From Lethocerus indicus (taxonomy: Eukaryota > Arthropoda > Insecta > Hemiptera > Belostomatidae), in assembly GCA_019843655.1 (NCBI GenBank), contig JACDQD010000001.1, positions 40,389,392 to 40,453,391 on the forward strand: 64,000 bases of DNA. Direction: 5' to 3'. Shown here in pieces: positions 39,995 through 51,585 of the stretch. Under the pieces are notes generated by a model, which saw nothing but the letters and a program-made list of their open reading frames with translations, made no database searches and had not been told where the DNA came from. Within the stretch, counting starts at the first letter, position 1. The number at the start of each line of letters is the position of its first letter. The translations under genes and the position numbers were made by a program.

Positions 39995-40165
39995 CCAACG
40001 CAGCATTCATAGCTTTTCCCCGCTGAGGGGTTCGATCCCCGCCCTTTCGCCACCTCCGCCCTACGTTGTAATAATATTTTTATTTAGCTCGTACGTACAA
40101 TTATAATAAGGCACCCGAGCATAAAACCGCGAGCACTTGATATTAAATCTGCTTGTAAGAATATT
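39995..40165 (+). repeat. tRNA-derived SINE-like repeat, family 1, copy B
   Basis: The head has GCATTCATAGC, then GCTGAGGGGTTCGATCCCCGCC. This is a T-arm-like hairpin around a perfect B box (40029-40039). It is followed by the family 1 body: TATTTAGCTCGTACGTACAA, then GAGCATAAAACCG and TATTAAATCTGCTT (40081-40154). Head plus shared body is the structure of a tRNA-derived SINE. No long A tail is visible. Confidence 0.65.
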
Positions 40166-42090
40166 ACAATGAGAGACAATTGAACAAATTAAAAAGATAG
40201 AAATAACAGAATTACAAGTGTGCATTTGTTGAATTTGAGCTCTCGGACTTCCGCAATTTTCGGGGAAATCTCGCTTTACCCCAAAAACCTGAATTAAAAT
40301 AGTAAATTAAAATCTTATTTTTTATCGTATTTTATTTATACCTTTTATATTTATAACACATACAAACGGATTCGATACACTATTCTTAATTGAAATTTTC
40401 TCTCTATAGCCAACTGGACGGCTAATATTCTGTAAATAGGAACGGTAACCGTTCAGGCCATAATTTTCGCCGTGGCTGTTATTTTAAGGCGGGCTGAAAT
40501 CGGTAATCGCGGATTGAAATATGGATATAGGGGAAACGAGGCTGCCGAGATGGTATTTTTCCCGACGGTGGAAAGCTGGCGGGGCCACGGCGCCGAGAGA
40601 TTAGCGAGGAGGCTGCGGTTCGATTGTTGACAGAGCCCCCTCGGCGGGGATTAGCCCGAACACCAGGTGTCCAAACAGAAACACGGGTCAACTCCTAGCC
40701 GACTTTGCGGCCTCCAGTATTCTAATTACCCCCACCCACCTACGAGGCAAAGCAAATCTTAACCTTAAGGCATCCCAGGTGAGAGCACCCCCACAGCGGC
40801 CACCCCCTAGTTATGCCGAGTAAGATGAAGAGGGATCAGATTTCTTCGAACCCTATTAGGCAACGCGCCGCAATTGATTAGAATAAGAAAAAAAGCTCAA
40901 AATGTTCGAAATATTAGAAATACGAATATGCGTCTAGTTTGTTTTTGCCCTAACACATCTGGATAATATATAACTGAAAATTGAATCAACGTTCTTCGAA
41001 ATAAACCCTGATAATTATTAACGAATTAGTTAGAAAAAAATTGTATTTACGATAATTTTAAGATTTTCCGGAATTTTTATAATTTTAAAGCGGATAGATT
41101 ATTTGAAAATGTACTATTTAAAATATTCGCGCGGGTATTTTATAATTAATACAATCCCTTTACGCGGCGATATTCCGAGGTCACGGTAATATTATATATT
41201 CTAGGTTAAAAGCGGTTCGTTCGCTTCTTATTAAGCCGGAAGATTTCGGGTACCGCCAAAAGTCGGGATCGAAAAAGGAAGGAATCCGGGCCCCGTCCGG
41301 AGAACTGGACTGGGAGAGGACATTAGCGCGTCTGGGAAGAATCCGCGATTGTGGGGGGTCTCCGGGTTGCGGAAGAGCGGCGGGGAGTGGGCGGGGGATT
41401 ATATTAGGCAAAACAGTGGGGCGGAGGCGGCGGGGAGACTCTAAAACTTCGACAATGCCCGCCGCCCCCGGAGCCGCCGCCGCCTCCGCCGCGGAATCGG
41501 GTCAGCCCCCGGCAATTAGAAGAGTAATAGGGGGGCGGTAGGAGGAGAGTGGAGGCGGTATATAATGGCGGGCCGGAGCCATGTAAATTCTGGGAGCGGG
41601 TTTAAGTGGTTGGTTTCCTGGAAGGAAGGAATAAATATCTGGGAGGGCCGGGACGTTAACTCGGCGGGATGATGCCCGTCTCGGGCGGCACCGGAAGCCG
41701 GCCGCTAAGTGCAGAGCTGCTGGCCGGAGGCGATCCGCTCCCTATAGTCCCCGATTGCCACCGATTCCGGCCCTATTTCTTTTTTCCCTTTTTTTTACAC
41801 ATTTACCCCGCGGAGCGTGCTTCCTCGATTTCCTTATTTTTGCGCCCGTTCCGCACGGCACTTAACCACCCGGCGCCCTCGGGAGGGAGACCGTTTCCTA
41901 ATCGATCCCACTCTATATTCGAGTTCGAGTACATCTCCTGTCAGTAAAATATTTTTTTACGAACAGCCGAGTTCTTTTTTTCTTCTCGACGTTTCTCTAG
42001 ATTCGGCAACCCCAATGCTTCCGCTCCATTGCGGCTTGGATTCCGACCCAAAATGATGGATTTAAAATTCGTTCGATTAAAAAAAAAATA
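40166..42090. other. Non-coding stretch with GC-rich island
   Basis: AT-rich at 40310-40400 and 40880-41160. A CpG- and G/C-run-rich island spans 41390-41560, with CCGCC repeats near 41463-41494. The island could be regulatory, but no element is identifiable. Confidence 0.5.
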
Positions 42091-42254
42091 ATGTAGATTT
42101 CGTGTGTTTCTGTCTCCTCTCGCTGGTTCGGTCTTTTGCTAGACCGGTTTCGGCCGCTCGCCATCTCCAGTACCGGTGTTAGTCACTTTTGGCACTTCGG
42201 TTATTTTTCGGGCACCCTCAATGCACTGTCACTGTCACCTGTACTGTCAGTGAC
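42091..42254 (-). repeat. Hammerhead-like dispersed repeat, copy 2 (long form)
   Basis: This is the reverse complement of the copy 1 unit. Reading from 42254 down, it has the GTGACAGTGACAGTGCA leader, CCGAAGTGCCAAAAGTGACT, the core (42174-42138), and the tail AAAAGACCGAACCAGCGAGA then ACAGAAACACACGAAATCTAC. In the core, stem II (GGC/GCC), GAAAC, CGGTC and TAGC are intact. CTGGAGA differs from CTGANGA at A6, and the upstream stem I strand is GGTA, pairing three of four bases with TAGC. It is the least damaged copy in the window. Confidence 0.75.
42138..42174 (-). ncRNA. Hammerhead ribozyme-like core, best preserved copy
   Basis: On the minus strand: stem I strand, CTGGAGA, an extra T, a 3-bp GGC/GCC stem II with a GAGCG loop, GAAA, the self-complementary ACCGGT, then C and the closing TAGC. 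The cleavage triplet would be GTC. The A6-to-G change and the extra T make activity doubtful in this copy. Confidence 0.45.
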
Positions 42255-43764
42255 ATAAAAAAAGTAATAATAATACGGTTCACTGGACATATCTATTTTT
42301 TGACGTTATCCCCTACCATACTACTATACTATTTTATTCCGGCGGCAATATATTCAAAAATAAATAATAAAGTATAACATCGATATACCGTTTACTACTT
42401 GGGGATAATTTCCATCGGGTGATTAATTACTTCCGTGTACGAATAATGGGGCTGGAATTATTTAATTACAATCCGCGGTACAAACTGGTTTACAGATTAA
42501 AAAAAACGCCCCTTTGAATACTGGAAGGGGGTGAAATTCGGATTTGTGAAAGCTGGAGTCTGCTCCTTGGACAGGGCCACTTGGTCGAGGCCAAAAAAAA
42601 TGCCAAAAAGGGCAATCAGAGCGAGGGAGTGTGCGTTTTATTGTCCCTCCGATTAATATTCCATTGTAATATGGACGCTCTCTTTTGCCCGTTTCTCCTC
42701 CGGTGACTCACTTGTGCGTGAGTTACACCCTAATAGCCCCATTGCCTACCACGAACCTAAGTCCCTTCATTACTTGACGGTTTTCAGGGGCAGACCGGAC
42801 CATGAATAATAATAATAATAAAAGAGAGGCCGGAGGAAGATAGATTTTTTTGTCTCGTTAAGCCGGTTCCGACCTAATTAATTATCTAATAAAGAGAAAA
42901 TATATATTTGCGGCATACATATGTAGAGCGCCAAAAGTGGCCGAAAATGAATATTACGAGTGGTAAACATTATAATGTAAGAGTATTAGTCATTACAGTA
43001 AAAGGAAGGTTAGGAGCGGGGCAGGTTCAGAGACTGACGTTTGTAAATAGATCTTATTAACTTATTTTTTCTCTGTTCGGGCAAAAATTTCCTTTATTAA
43101 TTTCTTTTCTTTCGTTTGTTCATAATAACAGTTCGTATATTGCTGCAATGTCTGTGCAGGCAAAACACAATAGTTGCGAATACGCCGGAATAAATAATTT
43201 GGAAAATAAAGGAGATATTTATTTTCATATTCCTTATTACAACCAGTCTGCAGAAATATTGTGGGATGGCATTCTTAATGCATACGACAATATAATATGG
43301 AGCGTAGCTCACTAATGTCCTTAGTGTGTAGGGGAATATGATTTTGGTCCGTATTAATAAGTTTCAAAACTCAATTTCCTTTATCCGCAATGCTTATATT
43401 CCTTTTCTCGTCGCCATAAAATCTTGGCGTTAAGGTCGAAAAATTCATCGTCTCGTCTGCTGCACTTAGAGGGCGTAAAGCGGCAATCACTAAGTCTACA
43501 TAAAGTCCGCGGGTCCGAGGTTACACCACGGGGCGTAAACGATACGTGGGAGGAAATCAATGCTGTTTAAAGCGGGGGTGACCCCGGGCCGGCTTTACGG
43601 CTGGAGTCGGTGCTACTAAACGAGGATCAAAAATGAAATCGTCGGAGCGCCGTAAAAATAAAAGAAGAAAAGAGGAGAGGGGGACAACTCGGTCAAGACG
43701 TCGGTTTTAAGAGACAGTAACCCGACGGCGGCCGGGGGTAGGTATATCGGTTTTACTGTTGGGG
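42255..43764. other. Non-coding stretch
   Basis: Contains an (AAT)n run at 42804-42821. Nothing coding was recognised. Confidence 0.5.
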
Positions 43765-43826
43765 TTAAACTCCGGCCCTGGGGGTAGTTCATATATATAA
43801 GGTCCGGGGTGTGAATCCCCTACCAC
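43765..43826 (+). repeat. Possible tRNA-derived SINE head
   Basis: A GGGG/CCCC hairpin with a TGTGAAT loop (43806-43820) resembles a T arm and B box (GGTGTGAATCC). Upstream GGGGGTAGTTC could be a decayed A box. No shared body was found. Confidence 0.3.
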
Positions 43827-44103
43827 CGATCGGAGCCGGCGGTAAACGGCCCGGCTTAAAGTTGAAGTCCGACCCGGCGATAAAGCCACGGGGGGGTCCG
43901 GTTTATACCGTTTATTGTCACTTCCAGGACTTGACGCCCGTATATAGACTGGGATGCTTTCGTACAACTGAGAAGTTATTACTCGTCGTATTTTATTTAA
44001 AACCAGCGAAGAATGCATAAATTTGAAAAATAAACAATTAAATAAACTGGTAAATCTGTCATTAATATCGTTCTAGCGATGATGCCGACAAACGGGAGAA
44101 TTA

Positions 44104-44108
<5 letters not shown>
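43827..44108. other. Non-coding stretch
   Basis: No gene is recognised. Confidence 0.5.
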
Positions 44109-44152
<44 letters not shown>

Positions 44153-44165
44153 TTATTTATTTATA
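44109..44165. repeat. (AT)n followed by (TTTA)n
   Basis: About 20 AT units to 44148, then four TTTA-type units, a compound microsatellite. Confidence 0.95.
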
Positions 44166-46035
44166 TATTTATATATAAACATACATCATGGTAGTTCCAC
44201 CCCTCTCATAGATACCAATCAGAATGTGGACGTTCAGCCACAAATTGAAGCGGAGTCTACAACTATATTTATGTATATATATATAATGTAGGATTAGTAA
44301 AGACATAATAGTTATTATGTCGTACATTGATTGTATTAATTAATTCTACAGCGATTCATTATCACCTTTTGAGGAATGAAAAATATCCAGCGTTAGTGCT
44401 AATTTCCGATCAGCGTACATTTCATTCAGATCGCAGGGCAAACATAAATACGGACAGTGGTGAAACGGCTCCCCCCTCCGAAAAACAAAAACGGGGTTGT
44501 CCGATCCGTAAACTCGGTTAAAAATCGGACGGGGGGAGGTCGGTAGGTCCGGTGGGAGGGTGGCCGGTTTCAACAAAAAATTGGAGATTCAAAACGAAAC
44601 GTGCTGGAGCCACCTACGGAATAGAGATTAGGCAGATGATACCGCAAGTCTAAGGGGAAGTAGAGCCACCGGACATCAAGGGGAACCGGGCAATTAAGCC
44701 GCCATTATAATCCAATGAATATGTGCGCCCTGAGTCGACACATCGGCTACAAAAACCGCATATCAATTAAAAATGCGGTATGAGTATGCGCCGGCCGGGG
44801 CCTAATGCCGGAGTCCGTCGTGCGTGCCCCACCGACGTATAAACGAGTTTGTCCCTCGGATCCCTTTGTTCTCTCTTAGTTTCCCTATTCTTTAATTACC
44901 GTAATTTTTTAACACCGTTATCCTACCCTCGACAACGGGATAATTCGTTTGAGCAATTCGGAGCCCCCGGGGAGAATTTTCGAACCGCGGGGACTTCTTC
45001 GGACGAACGACAGGAAGCGATAGCTGGGCGATGGGACAAAATAAACTCGAATTCGACTTAATATTATCGTGCGAGATTTAATGACAGCTCGGTCTGAAAC
45101 CAGATCATAGAATACAGTGAGGTAAAATAAGGTATGAGTAACCCGTTTTAGCATCCGTGATCATGTTACACCTGCCGACCGGTCTCAAAACCAGTGGCGA
45201 CAGACCACTGTCCATCCCTAATTATTATATTCCGAACCATTAACGGACTACTGCACTTGAAACATTTATTATTCCTAATCGTTTGGGATAATGAGGAGAA
45301 GAAATAACTACGAGTTTAGGAAACTAATAAATATTTCGTATCCCTACGAAACGTCCGCAAGGCGGAATCGTTAATTGCTCTTTACCGGCGATAAATCGAC
45401 ATCTGGAAAACCGCACCCCCGCCCGAACATTAGCGCCGAAAGTATCCAGAAATTATCGCGAAAATCGTCGAGAGTTTCCGAGAAATTGAACACGGGGCCG
45501 GGGTTCGGAGAAATTAAAGGCGAACGATCGGTTTTAAGGAGGGGGTGGGACGGAGGAGTCGGCGGCTTTAGCGCCGTCCGTAAAGTGCAATTGCTCGGAA
45601 ATAATATTTCTTTTTTCTCCTTCGACAACAACGCGGTTTGTAACAACCAATTTCTTGGTTTTTTGAGTTTATGGGCTCCCCCCTCCCGGGAGGCCCAACT
45701 GCCGCCCGACACCCCGCCCCCCTTTCATTTTCGGGAGGATCAACATATTTATGGACGCCCGTTGCCTCCGCCCCGGGGATCATCTCTCTGCTCCCCGGTA
45801 TGGAAAAAGGACCGTAAGGAAATCCGGATCTCTGTACAATTTACGACTTAATCTGGGGGGTATAATCCGGCGTGCGCAAGGTACCACCCGGACGCGGATA
45901 TTTAAGTAAGTTCATATACCCGCCCTGTCTGATGTATCACATATACTGTCACAAATACCGTGTTACAAGAATCCTTTAGCTATCTGTAAATATCAAAATA
46001 GGGGTTTATCCCTGAACTGCCTCTAATAAATTATA

Positions 46036-46042
<7 letters not shown>
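44166..46042. other. Non-coding stretch with a weak hammerhead-like fragment
   Basis: 45171-45205 reads GCCGACCGGTCTC then AAAACCAG, resembling the 3' half of the hammerhead-like core with GAAA reduced to GA. The match is too weak for a separate call. Frames at 45371-45851 are overlapping and unrecognised. Confidence 0.4.

Positions 46043-46092
<50 letters not shown>
46043..46092. repeat. (TA)n microsatellite
   Basis: About 25 TA units. Confidence 0.95.
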
Positions 46093-46095
<3 letters not shown>

Positions 46096-46237
46096 CCCGT
46101 CATATTTCTGTTTATCAAAAAGTATTGAATTAATAAAACCCAGACAAAGTCGAAAATTCGTAATAGTACAGTATTATGTGGTCAGTTCAAAAAACCTACG
46201 ACATATGTGCGCAATATATGGCATTGTGATATAGATA

Positions 46238-46285
46238 AGCGCTTCCCAAAATATGGTCCGTTACTCAATATTGGCCCACAGGAAA
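46238..46285 (+). mobile_element. Possible hAT-like terminal sequence (weak)
   Basis: AGCGCTTCCCAAAATATGGTCC resembles the start of many hAT terminal inverted repeats (CAG-N-G-N-TTCCCAAA...GTCC). No matching opposite end or 8-bp target duplication was found. The following 46306-46653 has a minus-strand 115-codon frame without recognisable transposase motifs. It may be a remnant or a coincidence. Confidence 0.2.
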
Positions 46286-47288
46286 CAAATAGTGCTCCGC
46301 AGACTCTATTTGAATAATTGTCGCACAAAATATAATAATATCGCCGGTCTAAGTAGGACTAAATTTCCAAAGAAGAAAAAAGGAAGACCTGCCACTCTTA
46401 TTTCTTCTAACGAAACGTTCTGATTCACCCCGATCCAAAACATCTGTTCTACTCTATTTGAAATAGTTTGCGCAGTCTTTCTTAAGTCTTGTCCGAGTGT
46501 GATCACCCTGGTACAGAGGTTTGGCCAGTGGCGCAGTTTTTCATTTTCAAACTGGGTTTGGGGACAAATAAAAAGTAGTTGAGCGATGGGGAAATAGTGC
46601 AAATGCAGTGGAGGATTATGTCGAAAAATATGCGCATTATTAGATTCAGTCAATAAACAATATTACAACAGCAACCGTTTGTCTCATAGCCCATGGAATG
46701 ACCCCCCGTATTTTTGTAATAATGCGCACAATAATTGTATAGAAATTGTCCATACATTAAATACTGAGAAGTTGGATCACTGGGTTTTTAATTTCTTCAG
46801 ATATTCAGCATTTTTTCAATATTTCAATCGTACGAAGACTTTAATCCGACCAGACTTTAATGGCAATTAAAATGATTGATAATTAAAATCGAATAGGAGC
46901 CCGACGAATATAAATTTTCCCGAGAATTCGGAGCCAATCAAAACTCCCCGGCATAATTAAAATGGAGCCGCCCCCGGATAACCCCCCCTCCCTCCGCAAC
47001 TAATTTCCATTTAACAGTCGCAATAAACAAGAATTTAACGTTTGGCTTCGATTTTAAATTAGTTATTTTATGCCCGGGGACAGTAAGCCCCAGCGCCGTT
47101 TTAATATTTGGGTATTATCATTTATTATCGGGTCGTTAATTCGTTTTTCAATTTCAATAATAAATACGGTCCCGATTCCGGGCTCGTTCCACCCATTAAT
47201 CCGTTTCGGATTTATCACTTAAGTTATTTCTTTTTGAAATATTTCATTATTCGAGTTTCGAACGATTCAACCCATATTTATGTTGTAG
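46286..47288. other. Non-coding stretch
   Basis: Balanced composition to 46870, with the unrecognised minus-strand frame noted above. It then becomes AT-rich with a GC-richer patch at 46930-47000. Confidence 0.45.
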
Positions 47289-47502
47289 GTTATCCGTCGT
47301 GAAGGCTCACCGAATGGAAACCGTAGTCGATGACTACTCGTCTGTATACTCTGAAACATCTACTGACGAAGCCGATAACGGTCGAGCTTATAACCGACCG
47401 GTTTCGAACCTCATAAATACATTAACCCGATATATTATTTTGGACGAGGAAGACTTTCGCAGAGCCATGCAGCCCACCCAGCCTCAGATCGGTGCCTAGG
47501 TA
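47289..47502 (+). CDS. Possible short exon, unrecognised acidic protein (weak)
   Basis: A pyrimidine-containing TTATGTTGTAG could serve as acceptor at 47288. The following frame is open to a TAG at 47497-47499. From the ATG at 47314 it encodes about 61 residues beginning METVVDDYSSVYSETSTDEA, acidic and serine-rich, followed by a mixed hydrophobic segment (NLINTLTRYIILDEEDF). The composition looks more protein-like than neighbouring frames. A strong donor-like GTACGT directly follows the stop, which is odd for a coding exon. I recognise no family. It could equally be chance. Confidence 0.2.
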
Positions 47503-47948
47503 CGTGACTACATCGTCACATTATTTACTGTCGCTTACCAAAACAGTTTGAAACCAAATAGTCGAGTGTATGATGAATAATTTCGCTGCAAAAGGAAGCC
47601 GATATTGCGGTATGAATATGAAGTGCGACAGAACCGAATCGGAACGCGGCTAATAAATCCGTGTCGATGCTAAACGATCGAACCGGCGGGAAGTTGAACA
47701 ACAAATAAATTAATAGGTCCCTGGGCCGTGCAGCGATTCAGCGGGGACCGGAACGTTTGGAATTTCAAATCGCGTTAGAGGGAGGAAATAGCGTGGTGGG
47801 TGGGGTGGAAGCGTTGTTAATACGGGCGTCTTTTATTGCCCCCAGAGCCAGAATAGGTTTCAATATTCATGTACATTTTAATGGGCCAATAGATCAACCG
47901 GAATGTTGTGGCCGGCCCCCGTGAGCATAGCGCACGTAGTTTGGCTCG
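47503..47948. other. Non-coding stretch
   Basis: Nothing recognised; AATAAA occurs near 47703. Confidence 0.5.
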
Positions 47949-48020
47949 CTCTCTCTCTCTCGCGCGCGCGCGCGCGCGTCAACTATATATCCTCGGCGGT
48001 GGCACTATATCCGGCATATC
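47949..48020 (+). promoter_or_regulatory. GAGA / CpG / TATA-like segment (candidate promoter)
   Basis: A (CT)n tract (47949-47960) runs directly into nine CG units (47961-47978), followed by ACTATATAT (47982-47990) and CACTATATCC (48003-48012). GAGA tracts next to TATA motifs occur in insect core promoters, and CG repeats can form Z-DNA. No transcript or initiator is demonstrable, so the call is tentative. Confidence 0.25.
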
Positions 48021-48194
48021 TGACTAGATCGCATTCAGCCGCTCGCCACCGTTAACGGGTTTCCACCGCCGATAATGCCCGGCCAAGTGGTGTGGGCATT
48101 ATACCGGCACTCAGTCTACCGCCCGGTCTCTAGACTCGGTTCTCTTTTATTCAGTTCGAAAGTTGAAATGAATCGAAACTAAAGAGTTATCATA

Positions 48195-48241
48195 GTCTTG
48201 TTTTGCTAGATCGGTTTAGGCTGCTCGCCATCTTCAGTAGC
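48195..48241 (-). repeat. Hammerhead-like dispersed repeat, short copy
   Basis: The minus-strand core (48241-48205) begins GCTACTGAAGATGGCGAGCA and ends with TAAACC, GATC and TAGC. Stem I pairs perfectly, CTGAAGA and stem II are intact, and ATC is a legal cleavage triplet. GAAA is changed to TAAA. The tail AAAACAAGAC is truncated, and the leader shared by copies 1 and 2 is absent. Confidence 0.6.
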
Positions 48242-48479
48242 TTCTTATTAATAACTTTGTTATTGAAGTGGCGAGACACTGTGTTGATTCGATACAATTA
48301 AATCAGTTGAACTTTGTAACTGTAAGAAAAATTCGGTCGGACACCTTAGAATTCGGAATTATTTTTTTCCGGAGCCAAATCTCTCTACATATTGGCATTT
48401 CGCCGCTTGTGTTTATGAGGGGCGGTCTTATAATTGAATAAGGTAGTATTATAGGTTTGTTCGGGAACGACCTGCCTTA

Positions 48480-48625
48480 CTGGTATTATTGTTAGCGCAC
48501 TGGGCTGCCCTCGTATAATTTGTTCGAATGACGGTAGCGAGCCGAATTTCCCTCCAATTAAAAATTTCGGGCGAGTAGCTCATAAACCGTAGCATACTGC
48601 AATTAAATCTGTACCGTAGTGTTGT
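48480..48625 (+). repeat. tRNA-derived SINE-like repeat, family 1, copy C
   Basis: A good pol III A box, TTAGCGCACTGG (48492-48503), is followed by GCTGCCCTCG and then a B box, TGTTCGAATGAC (48521-48532), with tRNA-like spacing. The body contains AGCTCATAAACCGTAGCA and AATTAAATCTG (48577-48611), matching copies A and B. This copy has the clearest A box of the family. Confidence 0.65.
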
Positions 48626-51519
48626 CACGTACGTGTGTTCGGGGAGACGATCTGGGACCGTGGATTGTGTCCGGAAAGAATCGTGATCGCCAAACGGAAA
48701 AGGATGGTTCGATTCAAAAGGAGCTCTGACTAATCCGTCCCACCGGGACATCAGAAACCCGGCGGGGTGCGAGCGGGGCGGGGCGGGGGATCACCGCGCT
48801 CGCATTTGCGACGATCGTTACCCGTTCGTTGACCGTTCAGGAGTCATCGCCCTGATTTTCCTGAATCTGATGACGGGAATCGGACGGGAAATCCCAGGAA
48901 AGATCTGAAAAGTAAATACCGTGAGAAAAACCCGACTACAGAGCCGACTAGCGATTTCTCTTGTTATACACGCGGCGTGTTCCGAAATTAAACGTCAGGA
49001 CCTCGAGGGCGTATAGGGGACGGAAGAACTAAGACAGAAGTCCTTCGGAGATTTTCTAGTTCTCGCTTTGTCCTGAGGGACATCTCAAAAGAGAATTCGA
49101 CGAGGGTAAATAAGTGTAGTGCAATACGTGGCATATTGTGACAAATCCACTTCAAAGCGTCCGGTCGACAACTGACAAATTTACAGACGGACAAGAATGT
49201 AAACAGAAACAAGCTAAAGTAAACCGGCCTTTCTTCTATTACTTTGTCAGTGACCCATCACAAGACTTCGACTTGGCAATATCCCGCGTTTCCAAATGTT
49301 GAAGTGCGTGTAATAAATAAGTGGAGGAATTAAAACGTTTTTGACAATGAAGGAATACTATTACATAAGACTATTCGAGAAATAATTAAAGTAACTACCA
49401 CCACATTATTATTCTATAGACATCTGTATATATTTTTCTCAATTTCTAATTGAAACCGAGCGATTAAAACCAAGTCAAATTTCCGGAAGAATTTTTCTAT
49501 TCCTATCGTTCGAAATTATCGTTGAACATATGCTTGCGTGTAACAATTAATAATAGGCCAATAATGTCGATGATGTTATTGTTCGGTGCTCTCGAGAACG
49601 CTCGTAGCGGCATTTCAGGCCTCCCACGTCCCAGGTAAAAAAAAATGTAACCCCGTTGTACCGCTACTGGGAAAGGACGTATGGGATGTGTCCCGATGTT
49701 GATCTCGGAGAACAAAGGCGGGGGCATTACCACGAAACGAGATCCCCCCGGGTTGTCAGATACCCGCTAGACTTCCAAGACCTCTCCCTCGGGAAGTCGC
49801 CAATTTAAAATTTAGCATAACAGTCCCCATTATTTCATTATTTAAATACTAAGTAGCTTATTGTAAATAAACGGGTAATTAAAATTTCAGTTAGTGAAAA
49901 AAATGTTAGTCATATAGTAGAAATAATACAGAACTGGCGAGAAATATATACAAATCTACCATTTGGCTGAAAAAAATGAAGTAGTGTGCCGACAGTAATG
50001 CCTGCAGTTATACTATGCCTTTTCATACCGTACTAAGGGAAGGAAATGTGAGTAAAAACTCACTGAGAAATACCAAGAAATTTGGATTCAATATTAAAAT
50101 CGGGAAAATTAAACTACAAAGAAATGACCTAAAAATATTTTCGGTGGGGGGAAATTAGAACATGAATTGGATACCGACAGCTTCGCGGACAACCGTTTAT
50201 CCTTTTTCATTTTTTTATTCTGTGACCGTTCCCGTGTCCCGTTCCCATTAAATTGAACGCCCGTTGCAACGAATCGATTGAAAAGCCGTGCAACCGACAG
50301 TTGGGATTTATTGGTGCTTGCACCCCCCACCCCCCCCATCACCCCTGCAAAACAACCCCGTACCCTCATCCCGACCTATACCCACTGAAATCAACCCCTC
50401 GTTTGTCGCCTTTGAGCTTTGTTCCACATATCGAATCGTTTACACGAACCGTTTTTTTTTTCCTTTCCAGGGTCGGGGGTGTTACTGTTTTTGTTTCCTT
50501 ACCCCCTTCCGATCAACGTTGTGCGGCGCGGGGTCTGCCCAGTGCATCGATACTAAATTTCGACGAATTCTTTTCCATATTTTTTTTGTTCCGTATTCAA
50601 TTCCAGACTCTCCGTTTCTCGCTCCACCTAGCTGACGGCCGTCCCGAGGTGTACTAGTGGTTTTTTCTTTTCAGCCGATGAAGGTTTTCCATCTTCGATG
50701 TTTCTCCCAAAGTGGCTTGACAAATATGATTTATACTATTTAAAAAATTATAGGTACTATAAATTATATTATATTTATGAAAATGTCGATTAAGGGGGGA
50801 AAACTGTATTCAAATTGGGAGGGATCTAAAAAATTTCCACAATAAAATGAGAATCTATTCTCTGTTCAAAAGATGATCGTCTTCCAATGTCCATTACATT
50901 TTTTGTGGTACGACTAAATAAATCCTTTATTTAATACTTGAAAGTGATTGTTTTAGAAAACCAGATATAAAGGGGTTTGGTCATTATTATTGTTGTTCGA
51001 ATACAAAAATTTCGTTAATAATTGATTATAATTATTAGGCTTGTTATTGTTTTGTGATTACGATTGTGATTTTTAATTTCAATGATGACTTCTTTATTTA
51101 TCATTAAACTGGCAATAAATTTGTTACAATGGCGCATTAGCAAATTAAGTAAAATATAACATTTCAAATTGTCGAAACACCAACTGAAAAAGGTTCGCGT
51201 CACCGTAGATTTAAATTAAAGGACCGTGTCCTGCGAATGCTAGGACTCGTGATGCTTAGTGTTGTATACCGATTTCATAATGCGTTATTGTTCTGTACGC
51301 AGAGTTAATTTGAGCTGGTGAGGGGAGGGAGGCATTGTACAGGTGGTATACGTTGTCCCTTTTCCTCCCCCTTCGTCGTACCTAATGCGGCACATCGTGT
51401 GGAGTTTCCGATTTTATTTACGTATTGCACTTCACCGGACTGAAATTTTAAACGTGAATTCCAATGAACTCGACTCATAGCCAGCGGTGCTGATATAAAT
51501 GTATACCTGAAGGATCGGG
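48626..51519. other. Non-coding stretch
   Basis: GC-rich at 48755-48800, AT-rich at 49310-49480 and 50690-51200. The overlapping frames at 50253-50657 are proline- and phenylalanine-rich translations of pyrimidine-rich DNA and are not convincing. Confidence 0.5.
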
Positions 51520-51585
51520 GTGATGCGATAGTTTTGAACGGAAGGCCTTCTGAATTCGCGAACGCAATTCGAATCCTCCGAATGA
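51520..51585 (+). repeat. Possible tRNA-derived SINE head
   Basis: GCGAACGCAATTCGAATCCTCC (51558-51579) contains a B-box-like ATTCGAATCC. The upstream GATAGTTTTGAACGG is only a loose A-box candidate. Confidence 0.3.

Noticed and set aside
47380..47415. Additional hammerhead-like copy on the minus strand (GAAACCGGTC)
   Set aside because: It shares only ten bases with the core. The CTGANGA, stem II and TAGC parts are absent.
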